The notes: generated by a model from the letters alone, not told the origin. A stretch of 29,919 bases of DNA from an uncultured Lachnospira sp. (GCA_910587485.1 CAJUKN010000024.1:9499-39417); one strand, 5' to 3'. Positions 1 through 8,556 are shown, numbered from the stretch's first letter. Numbers and translations are program-made.

Positions 1-504
1 ATACTTACATTAATTGTTGCAGGCAAATCAGCAATTATATTGTTAAAAAAGGTAGATTATAAAACATTATTATTTTTTGTAGGTTTATTTGTTGTCGTTG
101 GAGGACTTGAAAGGACAGGTATCCTTACATTGATATCTAATATGATAGGAAAGATAAGCGGCGGCAATTTTTATATTATGTTAGCAATTATTATTTGGAT
201 ATCAGCAGTTGCCAGTGCCTTTATTGATAATATACCATTTGCAGCAACAATGATTCCTGTTATTAACAATCTTGCTATTACACAAGGTATTCATTTATCG
301 GTGTTGGCATGGACTTTGGCAATGGGGACAGATATTGGTGGAAGTGCAACACCTATTGGAGCATCAGCTAATGTTGTAGGGATTGCAACAGCTACAAAAA
401 ATGGACATATTATAAAATGGGGACGATATTGTAAAGTAATGGTTCCAGCAACAATGATTGTGTTGCTTTTAACTACAATTTTAGTGTATATTCGATATTT
501 ATAA
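1..504 (+). CDS. ArsB/NhaD-like (SLC13-type) permease, C-terminal part
   Basis: The reading frame is open from base 1, so the gene starts outside the window and only about 167 C-terminal residues are present. The fragment is almost entirely hydrophobic with about four to five membrane segments. It carries the hallmarks of the ion-transporter superfamily that includes ArsB, NhaD and SLC13/CitM: a VGGLERTGI stretch, the intramembrane FIDNIPFAATMIPVI segment, and the second hairpin GGSATPIGASANVVG, which in this superfamily helps form the substrate and ion site. The family moves anions or sodium/protons across the cytoplasmic membrane. The substrate cannot be decided from this fragment, and arsenite is not implied because no ars genes are nearby. 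An internal TTG at 40 is not a convincing start, since the conserved frame continues upstream. Family call confident, substrate unknown. Confidence 0.85.
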   Translation: MLTLIVAGKSAIILLKKVDYKTLLFFVGLFVVVGGLERTGILTLISNMIGKISGGNFYIMLAIIIWISAVASAFIDNIPFAATMIPVINNLAITQGIHLSVLAWTLAMGTDIGGSATPIGASANVVGIATATKNGHIIKWGRYCKVMVPATMIVLLLTTILVYIRYL

Positions 505-580
505 AAGAATGGATGTTAGTCTTATACTGCGCTTTGAGGGTTAAGCTAAATAAGATTTAATTCGCAGGTTATGGAAAGAC

Positions 581-880
581 ATGGTTATTTTTATGGAACA
601 GTTTATTATATCAATTAGCCGAGAGTTTGGAAGTTTGGGACATGAGATAGCAGAGCATCTTACAAGAAGTGAAGCTATTTATATGATAAGAAAAAAAGGC
701 TGGAGACGAAAGGAGTATCACAATACACACTGTGATTACAAACGAGGTGATTCCAGAAATTATGATTTGACAGTAAATAGCAACAAGCTCAATTTAGATG
801 AGTGTATCAAGCTGTTAATTGATTATATTGATAAAAGATATAAAAAAATATATGAGCATATGAAAAATAAAATGGAATGA
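581..880 (+). pseudogene. Internally deleted cytidylate kinase-like protein
   Basis: This 99-residue frame looks like the two ends of a cytidylate-kinase-like family protein (normally about 200 residues) joined with the middle missing. Residues 5-27 (MEQFIISISREFGSLGHEIA) match the family N-terminus, the P-loop strand and glycine-rich turn. Residues from about 43 (RRKEYHNTHCDYKRGDSRNYDL, then NSNKLNLDECIKLLIDYI) match its C-terminal end, where RNYDL and the following helix are typical. About 100 residues, including the nucleoside-binding and lid regions, are absent, so it is unlikely to be an active kinase. GGAAAG at 573-578 sits close to the ATG at 581; the ATG at 593 is the start expected from the family. 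It may be a pseudogene or a relic protein. The deletion is inferred from family knowledge, not from an alignment run here. Confidence 0.6.
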
Positions 881-892
881 CTTGGTTGATAA

Positions 893-943
893 ATATGACA
901 TTATGAGCAAGTAGTACAGCGGATTGTGAATATCCGCTTTGAC
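893..943 (+). repeat. 51-bp structured repeat, copy A (upstream of sortase gene)
   Basis: This segment recurs at 16285-16335. The 43-bp core (901-943) differs from the other copy at four positions, and the flanking ATATGA (893-898) is also shared. GCGGAT (919-924) can pair with ATCCGC (932-937). TACA (915-918) can pair with TGTG (925-928) across it, giving interleaved stems. It ends 28 bp before the sortase start. Function is unknown; it may be a cis-acting RNA or a small dispersed repeat. Confidence 0.7.
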
Positions 944-971
944 AATAGAATGTTTTGGAGTAGAAAGAAGA

Positions 972-1733
972 ATGAGTGAAAAATGGAATCATTTTAATGA
1001 CAGAAAAAAACAATATGGTATTATAGCTATTATAGGAATTGTTTTTATGTTATCAATAACCCTAGTGTTTTTAATATATAGTGATAAAAAGGTTGTTGAG
1101 CCTGTAGGAAATGCTACAAAAACAACCAATAACACAACGACAGTGTCTACATCGACAGAAGAACCTACAACAACAATGGATTTTTCGGAATTTAAGGATA
1201 TTAACAGTGAGGTTTTTGCTTATATTAATATACCGGGTACAAATATTGATTATCCTATTATTTATGATGAAGATGAGTATTATCTCAATCGCACCATAGA
1301 AGGGGAATATGACTATCATGGTACATTGTTTGTACAACATTATAATACCAATACATTCGAAGATAGAAATACACTTATCTATGGACATAATCTTATTGAC
1401 AATACGATGTTTTCACAGCTTCATAAGTATGAAGATAAAGAATTTTTTGATGAGTATAATGAAATTAATATTTATATGGAAGGAAAAAATCTAAAGTATA
1501 CAATATTTGCAGCATTTCAATTTACAGATGTCCATATTATGTATCAATATAAATTTGAGAATAATGAGCAGATGCAGGATTTTTTGTCCGATGCAAAGGA
1601 TATAGGAACGCAAATGATTTGGGATGAATCGGTTGAGATAAAGGAAGATGATTGTATTATTACACTCTCTACATGTGCTAATGGAAATCAGCCTAAGAAT
1701 AGATGGCTAGTGCTTGCAGTTTTAAATAAATAA
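972..1733 (+). CDS. srtB: Class B sortase
   Basis: A 253-residue membrane-anchored cysteine transpeptidase. Sortases cleave a C-terminal sorting motif and join the protein to the cell wall or build pili; they act on the outer face of the membrane. Residues 16-36 form one membrane segment near the N-terminus, followed by a Thr/Asn-rich linker (about 46-68) and the sortase barrel from about 72. The catalytic set is intact: His139 in YGHN, Cys235 in TLSTC, and Arg244 in NRWLVLAVL. The long region between His and Cys fits class B. The frame is open back to 939, but I choose ATG 972 because AGAAAGAAG lies just upstream and the membrane segment is then correctly placed. No protein with a C-terminal sorting signal is visible in this window, so the substrate is unknown. 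The upstream region holds the 893-943 repeat. Confidence 0.9.
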   Translation: MSEKWNHFNDRKKQYGIIAIIGIVFMLSITLVFLIYSDKKVVEPVGNATKTTNNTTTVSTSTEEPTTTMDFSEFKDINSEVFAYINIPGTNIDYPIIYDEDEYYLNRTIEGEYDYHGTLFVQHYNTNTFEDRNTLIYGHNLIDNTMFSQLHKYEDKEFFDEYNEINIYMEGKNLKYTIFAAFQFTDVHIMYQYKFENNEQMQDFLSDAKDIGTQMIWDESVEIKEDDCIITLSTCANGNQPKNRWLVLAVLNK

Positions 1734-1797
1734 AAAATGCTAATATAGAGAGTTAAGAGTCTTTGTGCAAAAAGCAGCGCAGAAATGGGGGATTGAT

Positions 1798-2739
1798 ATG
1801 GAAATATTTAAGGCTGTAGTATATTTACTTTTAGGATTTGTATTGCTAATTAAAGGTGCGGATTGTTTTGTAGATGGAAGTTCCTCAGTAGCAAAGAGAT
1901 TACATGTTCCATCAATAGTAATTGGGTTGACTATCGTTGCTATGGGTACAAGTCTGCCAGAATGTGCGGTTAGTGTGACAGCTTCTATAAATAATAATAA
2001 TACATTAGCTATCAGCAATGCTGTAGGTTCTAATATTTTTAATTTAATGGTGGTATGTGGGGCATGTGCTTTGTTTGCGCCATTAGCAGTTAATACAAAA
2101 GTGTTTAAAAAGGAATTTCCATTTTCTATTATATGTGCCATTCTTTTACTTGGATTAGGGTATCTGCAAATGGAACTTGGACATATAGACAGTATTATAC
2201 TTGTGACTATATTTGTTGTATATCTTATATGGATGATTATATCTGCTAAAAAGGCTAGAACAGATATATCACAAGAGGAAGCGTATAAAGTGATTCCTGT
2301 ATGGAAAACTATTCTTTATATTGTTGGCGGTGCAGTTGCAATTAAATATGGAGGCGATTTTGTTGTTGATGGAGCATCTGTTGTTGCAGGAAAATTGGGA
2401 TTATCTCAAACATTGATTGGTTTGACAGTTGTTGCGCTTGGAACATCTCTTCCAGAATTGGTTACATCGATTGTTGCTGCCAAGAAAAATGAAGTGGATA
2501 TGGCATTAGGAAATGTCATAGGTTCCAATATTTTTAATATTCTCTTTGTGCTTGGTATATCAGGAGTGATAAGCCCTGTTGCATTTATGATGGACAATAT
2601 TATTGATATTGTTATTTTGATTATAATGAGTATATTTGTATGGGTATTTGGCTGGACCAAAAAAGAGATAAGCAGAATAGAAGGTATTATTATGTTATTG
2701 ATGTATGTTGTTTATCTTGTGTATATATGTATTCGATAA
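1798..2739 (+). CDS. Calcium/sodium antiporter, YrbG type (CaCA superfamily)
   Basis: A 313-residue polytopic protein with the internal duplication of the cation/calcium exchanger superfamily. The two alpha-repeats are easy to see: GTSLPE near residue 50 with AVGSNIFN near 76-83, and again GTSLPE near 215 with VIGSNIFN near 241-247. The acidic and polar residues of these repeats line the ion path in the family. About ten membrane segments are expected, and the hydrophilic loop between the halves is short (KKARTDISQEEAYK), as in prokaryotic members. The likely role is exchange of calcium for sodium or protons at the cytoplasmic membrane. The frame extends to a GTG at 1765, but ATG 1798 is preceded by GGGGG (1787-1791) at good spacing and begins directly with the first membrane helix. 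It stands alone, with a hairpin-type terminator downstream. Confidence 0.93.
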   Translation: MEIFKAVVYLLLGFVLLIKGADCFVDGSSSVAKRLHVPSIVIGLTIVAMGTSLPECAVSVTASINNNNTLAISNAVGSNIFNLMVVCGACALFAPLAVNTKVFKKEFPFSIICAILLLGLGYLQMELGHIDSIILVTIFVVYLIWMIISAKKARTDISQEEAYKVIPVWKTILYIVGGAVAIKYGGDFVVDGASVVAGKLGLSQTLIGLTVVALGTSLPELVTSIVAAKKNEVDMALGNVIGSNIFNILFVLGISGVISPVAFMMDNIIDIVILIIMSIFVWVFGWTKKEISRIEGIIMLLMYVVYLVYICIR

Positions 2740-2802
2740 TATATTTTTGATTTATATAATAAAATAAATTGTGTTAGGAAATTTAATATTTTGTAAATAT
2801 GG

Positions 2803-2893
2803 ACTGTTGTAAAAAGTTATTTTAACATCAACTATAATTGTTATCTATTTAGAGAATTTTATATCTGATGTAAAATTTCTGCTTTACAACAGT
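2803..2893 (+). terminator. Long imperfect hairpin with T-run after the antiporter gene
   Basis: ACTGTTGTAAA (2803-2813) is the exact reverse complement of TTTACAACAGT (2883-2893), which opens into a run of six T. An inner bulged stem pairs TTTAACATCA (2821-2830) with TGATGTAAA (about 2866-2874). A stem-loop of about 90 nt is longer than a usual terminator, so it may be a terminator, a small RNA or a short mobile-repeat relic. The rest of the 326-bp gap (2740-3065) shows no gene, only an AT-rich stretch and the promoter listed next. Confidence 0.55.
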
Positions 2894-2983
2894 TTTTTGC
2901 GTATTTTATAGGAAATTGCAATTTAAAAGAATTTTGCCAAATATGTTGTTTATAAAAAATTTATAGATTTCCCATAATATTAC

Positions 2984-3012
2984 TAAACATTTTTAAAAAA
3001 TTGTGATATGAT
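2984..3012 (+). promoter_or_regulatory. Candidate promoter of the MATE gene
   Basis: TATGAT at 3007-3012 is preceded by TG at 3004-3005, giving an extended -10 element. TAAACA at 2984-2989 matches the -35 consensus at four of six positions with a 17-bp spacer. The start codon of the MATE gene follows about 54 bp downstream, with the ribosome site TGGAGT before it. Confidence 0.55.
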
Positions 3013-3065
3013 AGTAAACAGTCTCTCAAAATAGAAACAAAAATTTAGAATGGAGTTGGATTGAT

Positions 3066-4421
3066 ATGCAAGACAAAACACAACAAATATTTAGGGATGC
3101 GCCAGTTCCTAAGGCAGTACTTACTAATGTCATTCCTTCTATTGTAAGTATGATAATGGTATTAGTATATAATTTGGCGGACACATTTTTTATAGGTCAA
3201 ACAAAAAATGCTTATATGGTTGCGGCAGTTTCTGTGGCGACACCAGCATTCTTGTTATTTATGGCGGTGGGCATGTTATTTGGTATTGGCTCAACCAGTT
3301 TAATTAGCAGAATGTTGGGTGAAGGTAAAAAAGAAGAAGCAAAGCGTACTTCTTCCTTTAGTTTTTGGACAAGCTTGGTAGTTGGTGTTGTTTCAATGAT
3401 TGTTATATGGATTTTTAACACCCCTATATGCAGAGCGATTGGAGCCAGTGATGATACAATTGAATATGCAGCGCAGTATTTGACAATTGTTGCTTTGGGC
3501 ATACCATTTCTTATTATAAGTAATGCCTTTAGTAATATTATCCGAGCAGAAGGTCAGGCAACAAAAGCAATGATGGGCATGATTATTGGCAATTTGATTA
3601 ATATTGTGCTAGACCCTATTATGATTTTAGCGTTTGGCTGGAATGTTGCTGGTGCTGCAATAGCTACAGTTCTTGGCAATGTTTTTTCAGCAGTATTTTA
3701 CATTATGCATCTTGTCTCTAAAAAATCTATGTTATCGATTCGACTAAAAGATTATTCTGCAAAAAAGAAGATATTAATAGGTGTATTTTCCATTGGTATT
3801 CCCGCATCATTAAATAGTATCCTTATGAGTACTTCTAATATTATAATCAATAAATTTATGATGCAGCATGGAGATATGGCAGTGGCAGGGCTTGGTGTTG
3901 CTATGAAGGTCAATATGATTGCAGTTATGCTGCTTATTGGTGTAGGTACAGGTATTCAGCCATTGTTAGGATATTGCTTTGGAGCGGGAAACAAAAAGAG
4001 GTATCTTGCTGTACTAAAGTTTTCCATTGTATTTGGATTGATATTAAGTGCAATTATGACCGTGATTTGTTATTTTGGAGCGGCACCTCTAGTAACTGCA
4101 TTTTTGGAAGATGAACAAGCCTTTCAATATGGATTTTCATTTTCAAGAATTTATATATTGTCTGGACCAATACTTGGTATTTTATTTATCTTTATGAATG
4201 CTATTCAATCAATGGGAGCTGCCATACCATCATTAATCTTGTCCGTAAGTCGTCAGGGAATTATTTATTTTCCAATTTTGATAACGATTAGTTTAATAAG
4301 CAATACACCACAAAATCTGGCTTTGACACAGCCATTGACAGATTATATAGCGGCGGCATTATCGATTGTTTTGTTTATTATCGCATATAAAAAGCGTTTT
4401 CAGGCAAGACAGGTTGTATAA
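3066..4421 (+). CDS. MATE family multidrug/Na+-driven efflux protein
   Basis: A 451-residue integral membrane protein with about twelve helices in two homologous halves, typical of MATE (MOP superfamily) exporters in length and layout. The N-terminal segment (FRDAPVPKAVLTNVIPSI, followed by MVLVYNLADTFFIGQ) is characteristic of the NorM/DinF-like branch common in Clostridia, as are LGEGKKEEA near residue 85 and the internal GIGTGIQPLLGYCFGAGNKKR-like stretch after the middle. Such proteins expel cationic drugs or metabolites using sodium or proton gradients. ATG 3066 is preceded by TGGAGT at a suitable distance. It has its own likely promoter and precedes the ABC exporter genes by 119 bp, so the two efflux systems may respond to related stresses. 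No regulator gene of the MarR, TetR or MerR type lies in this interval. The substrate cannot be inferred. Confidence 0.93.
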   Translation: MQDKTQQIFRDAPVPKAVLTNVIPSIVSMIMVLVYNLADTFFIGQTKNAYMVAAVSVATPAFLLFMAVGMLFGIGSTSLISRMLGEGKKEEAKRTSSFSFWTSLVVGVVSMIVIWIFNTPICRAIGASDDTIEYAAQYLTIVALGIPFLIISNAFSNIIRAEGQATKAMMGMIIGNLINIVLDPIMILAFGWNVAGAAIATVLGNVFSAVFYIMHLVSKKSMLSIRLKDYSAKKKILIGVFSIGIPASLNSILMSTSNIIINKFMMQHGDMAVAGLGVAMKVNMIAVMLLIGVGTGIQPLLGYCFGAGNKKRYLAVLKFSIVFGLILSAIMTVICYFGAAPLVTAFLEDEQAFQYGFSFSRIYILSGPILGILFIFMNAIQSMGAAIPSLILSVSRQGIIYFPILITISLISNTPQNLALTQPLTDYIAAALSIVLFIIAYKKRFQARQVV

Positions 4422-4465
4422 AAATGTATCGTTTTTAAAAGGACTTCTATTTTTGTAAAATAAAC

Positions 4466-4505
4466 TTGCAAAGAGTAGGAATGATTGTTTAGTATAGTTG
4501 CAAAG
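4466..4505 (+). promoter_or_regulatory. Candidate promoter and direct repeat before the ABC exporter genes
   Basis: TTGCAA (4466-4471) and TAGTAT (4490-4495) are 18 bp apart and could form a promoter. The octamer TTGCAAAG occurs at 4466-4473 and again at 4498-4505, 32 bp (about three helical turns) apart, each followed by a similar GAGTAG or CGGTAG. The arrangement would suit a regulator binding a direct repeat, but this is inference only. Confidence 0.35.
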
Positions 4506-4540
4506 CGGTAGTAATTTTATAATAGAAATGGAGTGAGAGA

Positions 4541-6688
4541 ATGGGTAGGATAATTAAAAACCTGAAGCCGTATTGGAAAACAATTGTTATTATTGTTCTA
4601 TTGTTAATATTACAGGCTGTGTGTGACCTTGCACTTCCTCAGTACACATCGGATATTATTGATACAGGTATCCAAAATAGTGGGGTAAAGCACATCATTC
4701 CAGAAGCAATCGTAGCTTCGGAATATGAAAAGGCGCAATTGTTTATGACTACACAAGAAAAGGAACAATGGATTTCCTTATATCAACGAGATAACGATAT
4801 TTATCGATGTAAGGAAAAAAGTGAAAAGAAACTAGACGAGTATGATTCTTTATTGGTATTGCCTTTATTGATTGTTGGTCAGATGGAAGAAGCAGATGCG
4901 GCACAGATGCAGCAAGTTTCCATGATGGGTGCTGTGCCTGATGAGGTTGTACAACAGGTAAGGGAAAATACGCAGAAAACAATTGATACAATGGGAGAAT
5001 CTTTTGTACATGCTATGGGTGTTTCTTATGCTGTAAAGCAAGATACATTAGCAGGACTTGACATTCATTCCATTCAGACAAGATATTTGCTTATAGCGGG
5101 CGGCAAGATGGTTGTCATGGCGTTATTGATAGCTGTTACAACAGTTCTTGTAGGCTTGGCAGCCTCAAAAGTTGCGGCTGGTATAGGACGTGATATGCGT
5201 GTCAGTGTATACAAAAATGTTATGTCGTTTTCTAATGCTGAGATGGACAAGTTTTCAACGGCTTCTCTTATAACAAGAACGACAAACGATATTCAGCAAA
5301 TTCAGATGGTAACCGTTCTTTCTTTAAGAATGGTTGCTTATGCTCCTATACTTGGAATTGGCGGAATTATTAAGGTGATGAATACCAATTCTGGAATGGA
5401 GTGGGTTATCGCGGTGGCAGTAGCTTCTATCATGTGTCTTGTTCTTTTACTGATGATGATAGCGATGCCAAAATTTAAGCAAATGCAAAAACTTGTCGAT
5501 GCAGTAAATCTTGTATCCAGAGAAATACTTACTGGCTTGTCTGTTATCCGTGCCTTTGGGCGTGAAAAAAAGGAAGAAGAACGGTTTGATAATGCCAACA
5601 AAAATCTTACAAAGACTATGCTTTTTACCAACCGAGTAATGACCTTTATGATGCCTGCTATGACTTTAATTATGTATGGCATTAATGTATTAATTATATG
5701 GGTTGCAGCACATCGAATTGACGAAGGTGTTATGCAGGTTGGTTCAATGACAGCATTTATAACATATACAATGCAGATTGTTATGTCGTTTCTTATGTTG
5801 ACAATGATGTCTATATTTATGCCAAGAGCGATTGTATCTGCAAACAGAATTGATGAAGTTTTAAATCAAAAATCATCCGTTATGGATAAAACAAATCCAA
5901 AGTCTATAAAAGACAAGAAGGGCGTTGTTGTATTTGACCATGTTCATTTTTGTTATCCAGGTGCAAAAACGGATGCAATTGAAGATATCAGTTTTGTTGC
6001 AGAACCAGGAAAAACAACTGCCATTATAGGTAGTACAGGCTGCGGCAAAACAACATTAGTTAATTTGATACCTCGTCTTTATGATGTGACAAAAGGTTCT
6101 ATTACAATTGATGGCTATGATGTAAGAGACATCTCAATGCAAGATTTGCGGAGTGAAATCGGATATGTTCCTCAAAAAGGTGTTCTTTTTTCAGGTACGA
6201 TTGCCAGTAATTTAAGATTTGGAAAAGATGATGCTACAGATAACGATATAAAGGAAGCGGCAAGTATAGCACAGGCAACAGATTTTATTGAGAGCAAAGA
6301 AGAACAATATGAAGCTCATATTGCACAGGGTGGTACAAATGTATCAGGCGGGCAAAAACAACGATTGGCTATTGCCAGAGCAATTGCAAAAAATCCAAGA
6401 ATCTATATATTTGATGATAGTTTCTCGGCATTGGATTTAAAAACGGATGCCACGCTGCGCAAAGCTCTTTCAGAGAAAATGAAAGAAAGCACCATGATTA
6501 TTGTGGCACAAAGAGTTAGTACCATTATTTATGCAGACCAGATTCTTGTTATGGATGATGGCAGAATTGTTGGCAAAGGAACACATCGTGAACTTATGAA
6601 AAATTGCGAGGTATATCAGCAGATTGCAAGGTCACAGATGTCTGAAAAAGAATTAGATATAGAGGGAGGTAAGGATAATGAGCAGTAA
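4541..6688 (+). CDS. ABC exporter subunit (heterodimer), degenerate-site partner
   Basis: A 715-residue half-transporter: an N-terminal membrane domain with six helices (1-420) and a C-terminal nucleotide-binding domain (about 455-715). Helices 1 and 2 are separated by a hydrophilic insert of about 120 residues (roughly 55-175) predicted to be outside the cell. Walker A is GSTGCGKTT near 497-505, and the signature VSGGQKQR near 600 is canonical. Walker B reads IYIFDDSFSALD near 620-631 with Asp where the catalytic Glu should be, and the H-loop reads VAQRVST with Gln in place of His. This is the known pattern of the non-catalytic partner in heterodimeric exporters such as TM287/288, BmrCD and LmrCD: a good signature motif but a dead Walker B. 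It overlaps the next gene by 11 bp, so translation is coupled. The likely role is drug or lipid export. Confidence 0.93.
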   Translation: MGRIIKNLKPYWKTIVIIVLLLILQAVCDLALPQYTSDIIDTGIQNSGVKHIIPEAIVASEYEKAQLFMTTQEKEQWISLYQRDNDIYRCKEKSEKKLDEYDSLLVLPLLIVGQMEEADAAQMQQVSMMGAVPDEVVQQVRENTQKTIDTMGESFVHAMGVSYAVKQDTLAGLDIHSIQTRYLLIAGGKMVVMALLIAVTTVLVGLAASKVAAGIGRDMRVSVYKNVMSFSNAEMDKFSTASLITRTTNDIQQIQMVTVLSLRMVAYAPILGIGGIIKVMNTNSGMEWVIAVAVASIMCLVLLLMMIAMPKFKQMQKLVDAVNLVSREILTGLSVIRAFGREKKEEERFDNANKNLTKTMLFTNRVMTFMMPAMTLIMYGINVLIIWVAAHRIDEGVMQVGSMTAFITYTMQIVMSFLMLTMMSIFMPRAIVSANRIDEVLNQKSSVMDKTNPKSIKDKKGVVVFDHVHFCYPGAKTDAIEDISFVAEPGKTTAIIGSTGCGKTTLVNLIPRLYDVTKGSITIDGYDVRDISMQDLRSEIGYVPQKGVLFSGTIASNLRFGKDDATDNDIKEAASIAQATDFIESKEEQYEAHIAQGGTNVSGGQKQRLAIARAIAKNPRIYIFDDSFSALDLKTDATLRKALSEKMKESTMIIVAQRVSTIIYADQILVMDDGRIVGKGTHRELMKNCEVYQQIARSQMSEKELDIEGGKDNEQ

Positions 6689-8507
6689 AGAAATAAAAAC
6701 TCCTTCAAGAAGACATGGCGGCGGACCGGGGGCTATACCTGAAAAGGCTAAAGATTTTAAAGGCTCTATCGGAAAGCTAATCAAATATATAGGAAACTAT
6801 AAAATTGCGATATTTGTAGTTATTATATTTGCAACAGTAGCGACAATTTTTAATGTTATAGGACCAAAGACATTAGGAAAAGCGACAACAGAGCTTTCTA
6901 ATGGCTTGATGGCAAAAATATCTGGCACAGGCGGTATGAATTTTGATAAAATTGCCCAGATATTGCTTTTTGTTTTAGGTTTATATCTTGTCAGTGTATT
7001 ATTTAGCTTTTTACAGGGCTGGATTATGACAGAAATTACACAGAAAGTATGTTATAAACTACGTAAGGAAATATCTGAGAAAATTAATCGTATGCCAATG
7101 AAGTATTTTGAGAGCAGAACATATGGAGAGGTTCTCTCAAGGATAACAAACGATATTGATACCTTAGGGCAAGGGTTAAATCAGAGTATTACAACGATTA
7201 TTACATCCGTTGCTACCATGATAGGTGTTTTGATAATGATGTTAAGTATATCGTTTTGGATGACATTGATTGCTTTAGTTATTTTGCCAATTTCTGCATT
7301 TCTTGTATCCCTTGTTGTTAAGAAATCTCAAAAGTTTTTTAAGACACAGCAGGAATATCTTGGGCGCATTAATGGACAAATTGAAGAGACTTATGGCGGT
7401 CATCTTGTTGTAAAGTCGTTTAATAAAGAAGAGGATATGATTAAAAAATTTAATGAGACAAATGATATTTTGTATAAATCAGCTTGGAAGTCACAGTTTT
7501 TTTCTGGCATGATGCATCCTGTTATGATGTTTGTCGGAAATTTAGGCTATGCAAGCGTTGCGCTGGCAGGCGGTTTTATGGCGATTAATGGAACCATTAC
7601 AATTGGTGATATTCAAGCATTTATTCAATATGTTAAAAATTTCACACAGCCAATTACACAAATTGCTCAAGTAATTAATCAGGTTCAATCTATGGCGGCG
7701 GCTTCGGAGCGTGTTTTTGAATTTCTCTCAGAGGAAGAAGAAGAGCAGATTGCTGCAAACCCAGTGAAAGTTGACAATATTAATGGCGCTGTGGAATTTA
7801 AAAATGTTCAGTTTGGCTATAAAAAAGACCAGATTATTATTCATAATTTTTCAGCAAAAGTAAAACCTGGACAAAAAATTGCTATTGTAGGACCAACAGG
7901 TGCTGGAAAGACAACGATGGTAAAATTGCTTATGCGATTTTATGATGTAAATGATGGCGCAATCTTATTAGATGGACATAATATTAAAGACTTTAATAGA
8001 CGTGAACTGCGCGATGCATTTGGAATGGTTCTTCAAGACACATGGCTGTATAAAGATACCATTATGGAAAATATACGATATGGAAGACTGGATGCGACCG
8101 ATGAAGAGGTTATTAGAGCTGCAAAAGCTGCTTATGCCAATCATTTTATTGAGACGCTTCCTGGCGGATATCAGATGGAACTCAATGAAGATGCAAGTAA
8201 TGTAAGTCAAGGTCAAAAACAATTATTGACAATAGCAAGAGCAATTCTTGCCAATAATCCTGTTCTTATTCTTGATGAGGCAACTTCTTCTGTTGATACA
8301 CGTACAGAACATCAAATCCAAAAAGCGATGGATAATTTGATGAAAGGAAGAACCAGTTTTATTATTGCCCACCGATTATCTACTATTAAAGATGCAGATT
8401 TAATACTCGTTATGAAAGACGGAGATATTATTGAGCAGGGCAATCATGAAGAATTACTAGAAAAACAAGGATTCTATGCTGATTTATATAACGCACAATG
8501 GAAATAA
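6678..8507 (+). CDS. ABC exporter subunit (heterodimer), catalytic-site partner
   Basis: A 609-residue half-transporter with six membrane helices in residues 40-345 and a nucleotide-binding domain from about 365. Walker A is GPTGAGKTT near 405-413. Walker B is VLILDEATSSVD near 529-540 with the catalytic Glu, and the H-loop is IAHRLST near 563-569, all canonical. Its signature reads VSQGQKQL near 509, so the second Gly of SGGQ is Gln. It therefore complements the upstream subunit, whose signature is intact but whose Walker B is not; together they form one working and one degenerate ATP site. The N-terminus has a polar Gly-rich tail (RRHGGGPGAIPEKAKDFKG) seen in many Clostridial partners of this type. 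The start ATG lies inside the previous gene, preceded by GAGGGAGG. It ends just before the pel promoter at 8515. Confidence 0.94.
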   Translation: MSSKEIKTPSRRHGGGPGAIPEKAKDFKGSIGKLIKYIGNYKIAIFVVIIFATVATIFNVIGPKTLGKATTELSNGLMAKISGTGGMNFDKIAQILLFVLGLYLVSVLFSFLQGWIMTEITQKVCYKLRKEISEKINRMPMKYFESRTYGEVLSRITNDIDTLGQGLNQSITTIITSVATMIGVLIMMLSISFWMTLIALVILPISAFLVSLVVKKSQKFFKTQQEYLGRINGQIEETYGGHLVVKSFNKEEDMIKKFNETNDILYKSAWKSQFFSGMMHPVMMFVGNLGYASVALAGGFMAINGTITIGDIQAFIQYVKNFTQPITQIAQVINQVQSMAAASERVFEFLSEEEEEQIAANPVKVDNINGAVEFKNVQFGYKKDQIIIHNFSAKVKPGQKIAIVGPTGAGKTTMVKLLMRFYDVNDGAILLDGHNIKDFNRRELRDAFGMVLQDTWLYKDTIMENIRYGRLDATDEEVIRAAKAAYANHFIETLPGGYQMELNEDASNVSQGQKQLLTIARAILANNPVLILDEATSSVDTRTEHQIQKAMDNLMKGRTSFIIAHRLSTIKDADLILVMKDGDIIEQGNHEELLEKQGFYADLYNAQWK

Positions 8508-8514
8508 TGAATTC

Positions 8515-8543
8515 TTTACAATAATAGGTATTTGTAATATAAT
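8515..8543 (+). promoter_or_regulatory. Strong sigma-A-like promoter of the pel operon
   Basis: TTTACA (8515-8520) and TATAAT (8538-8543) are exactly 17 bp apart, a near-consensus vegetative promoter. Transcription would start near 8550, just before a terminator-like hairpin (8557-8586). The next gene is the PqqD-like gene at 8607, and spacing downstream suggests one long operon. Confidence 0.75.
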
Positions 8544-8556
8544 ATTATTAAAAAAT

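Noticed and set aside
518..567. Interleaved inverted repeats (AGTCTTAT/ATAAGATT and CTGCG/CGCAG)
   Set aside because: A pseudoknot-like order is visible, but the stems are short, AT-rich and occur once, so there is no support from a second copy.
1745..1797. Partial likeness (AGCAGCGCAG, GGATTG) to the 51-bp repeat
   Set aside because: The pairing stems of the repeat are not preserved and the match is too short to call a third copy.
1740..2141. 133-codon open frame on the minus strand
   Set aside because: It lies opposite the antiporter gene, whose alpha-repeat motifs prove the plus frame; the minus frame shows no family pattern or ribosome site.
4518..4523. TATAAT before the ABC genes
   Set aside because: It is only 17 bases from the start codon, so a transcript from it would lack room for the ribosome site; no fitting -35 box.
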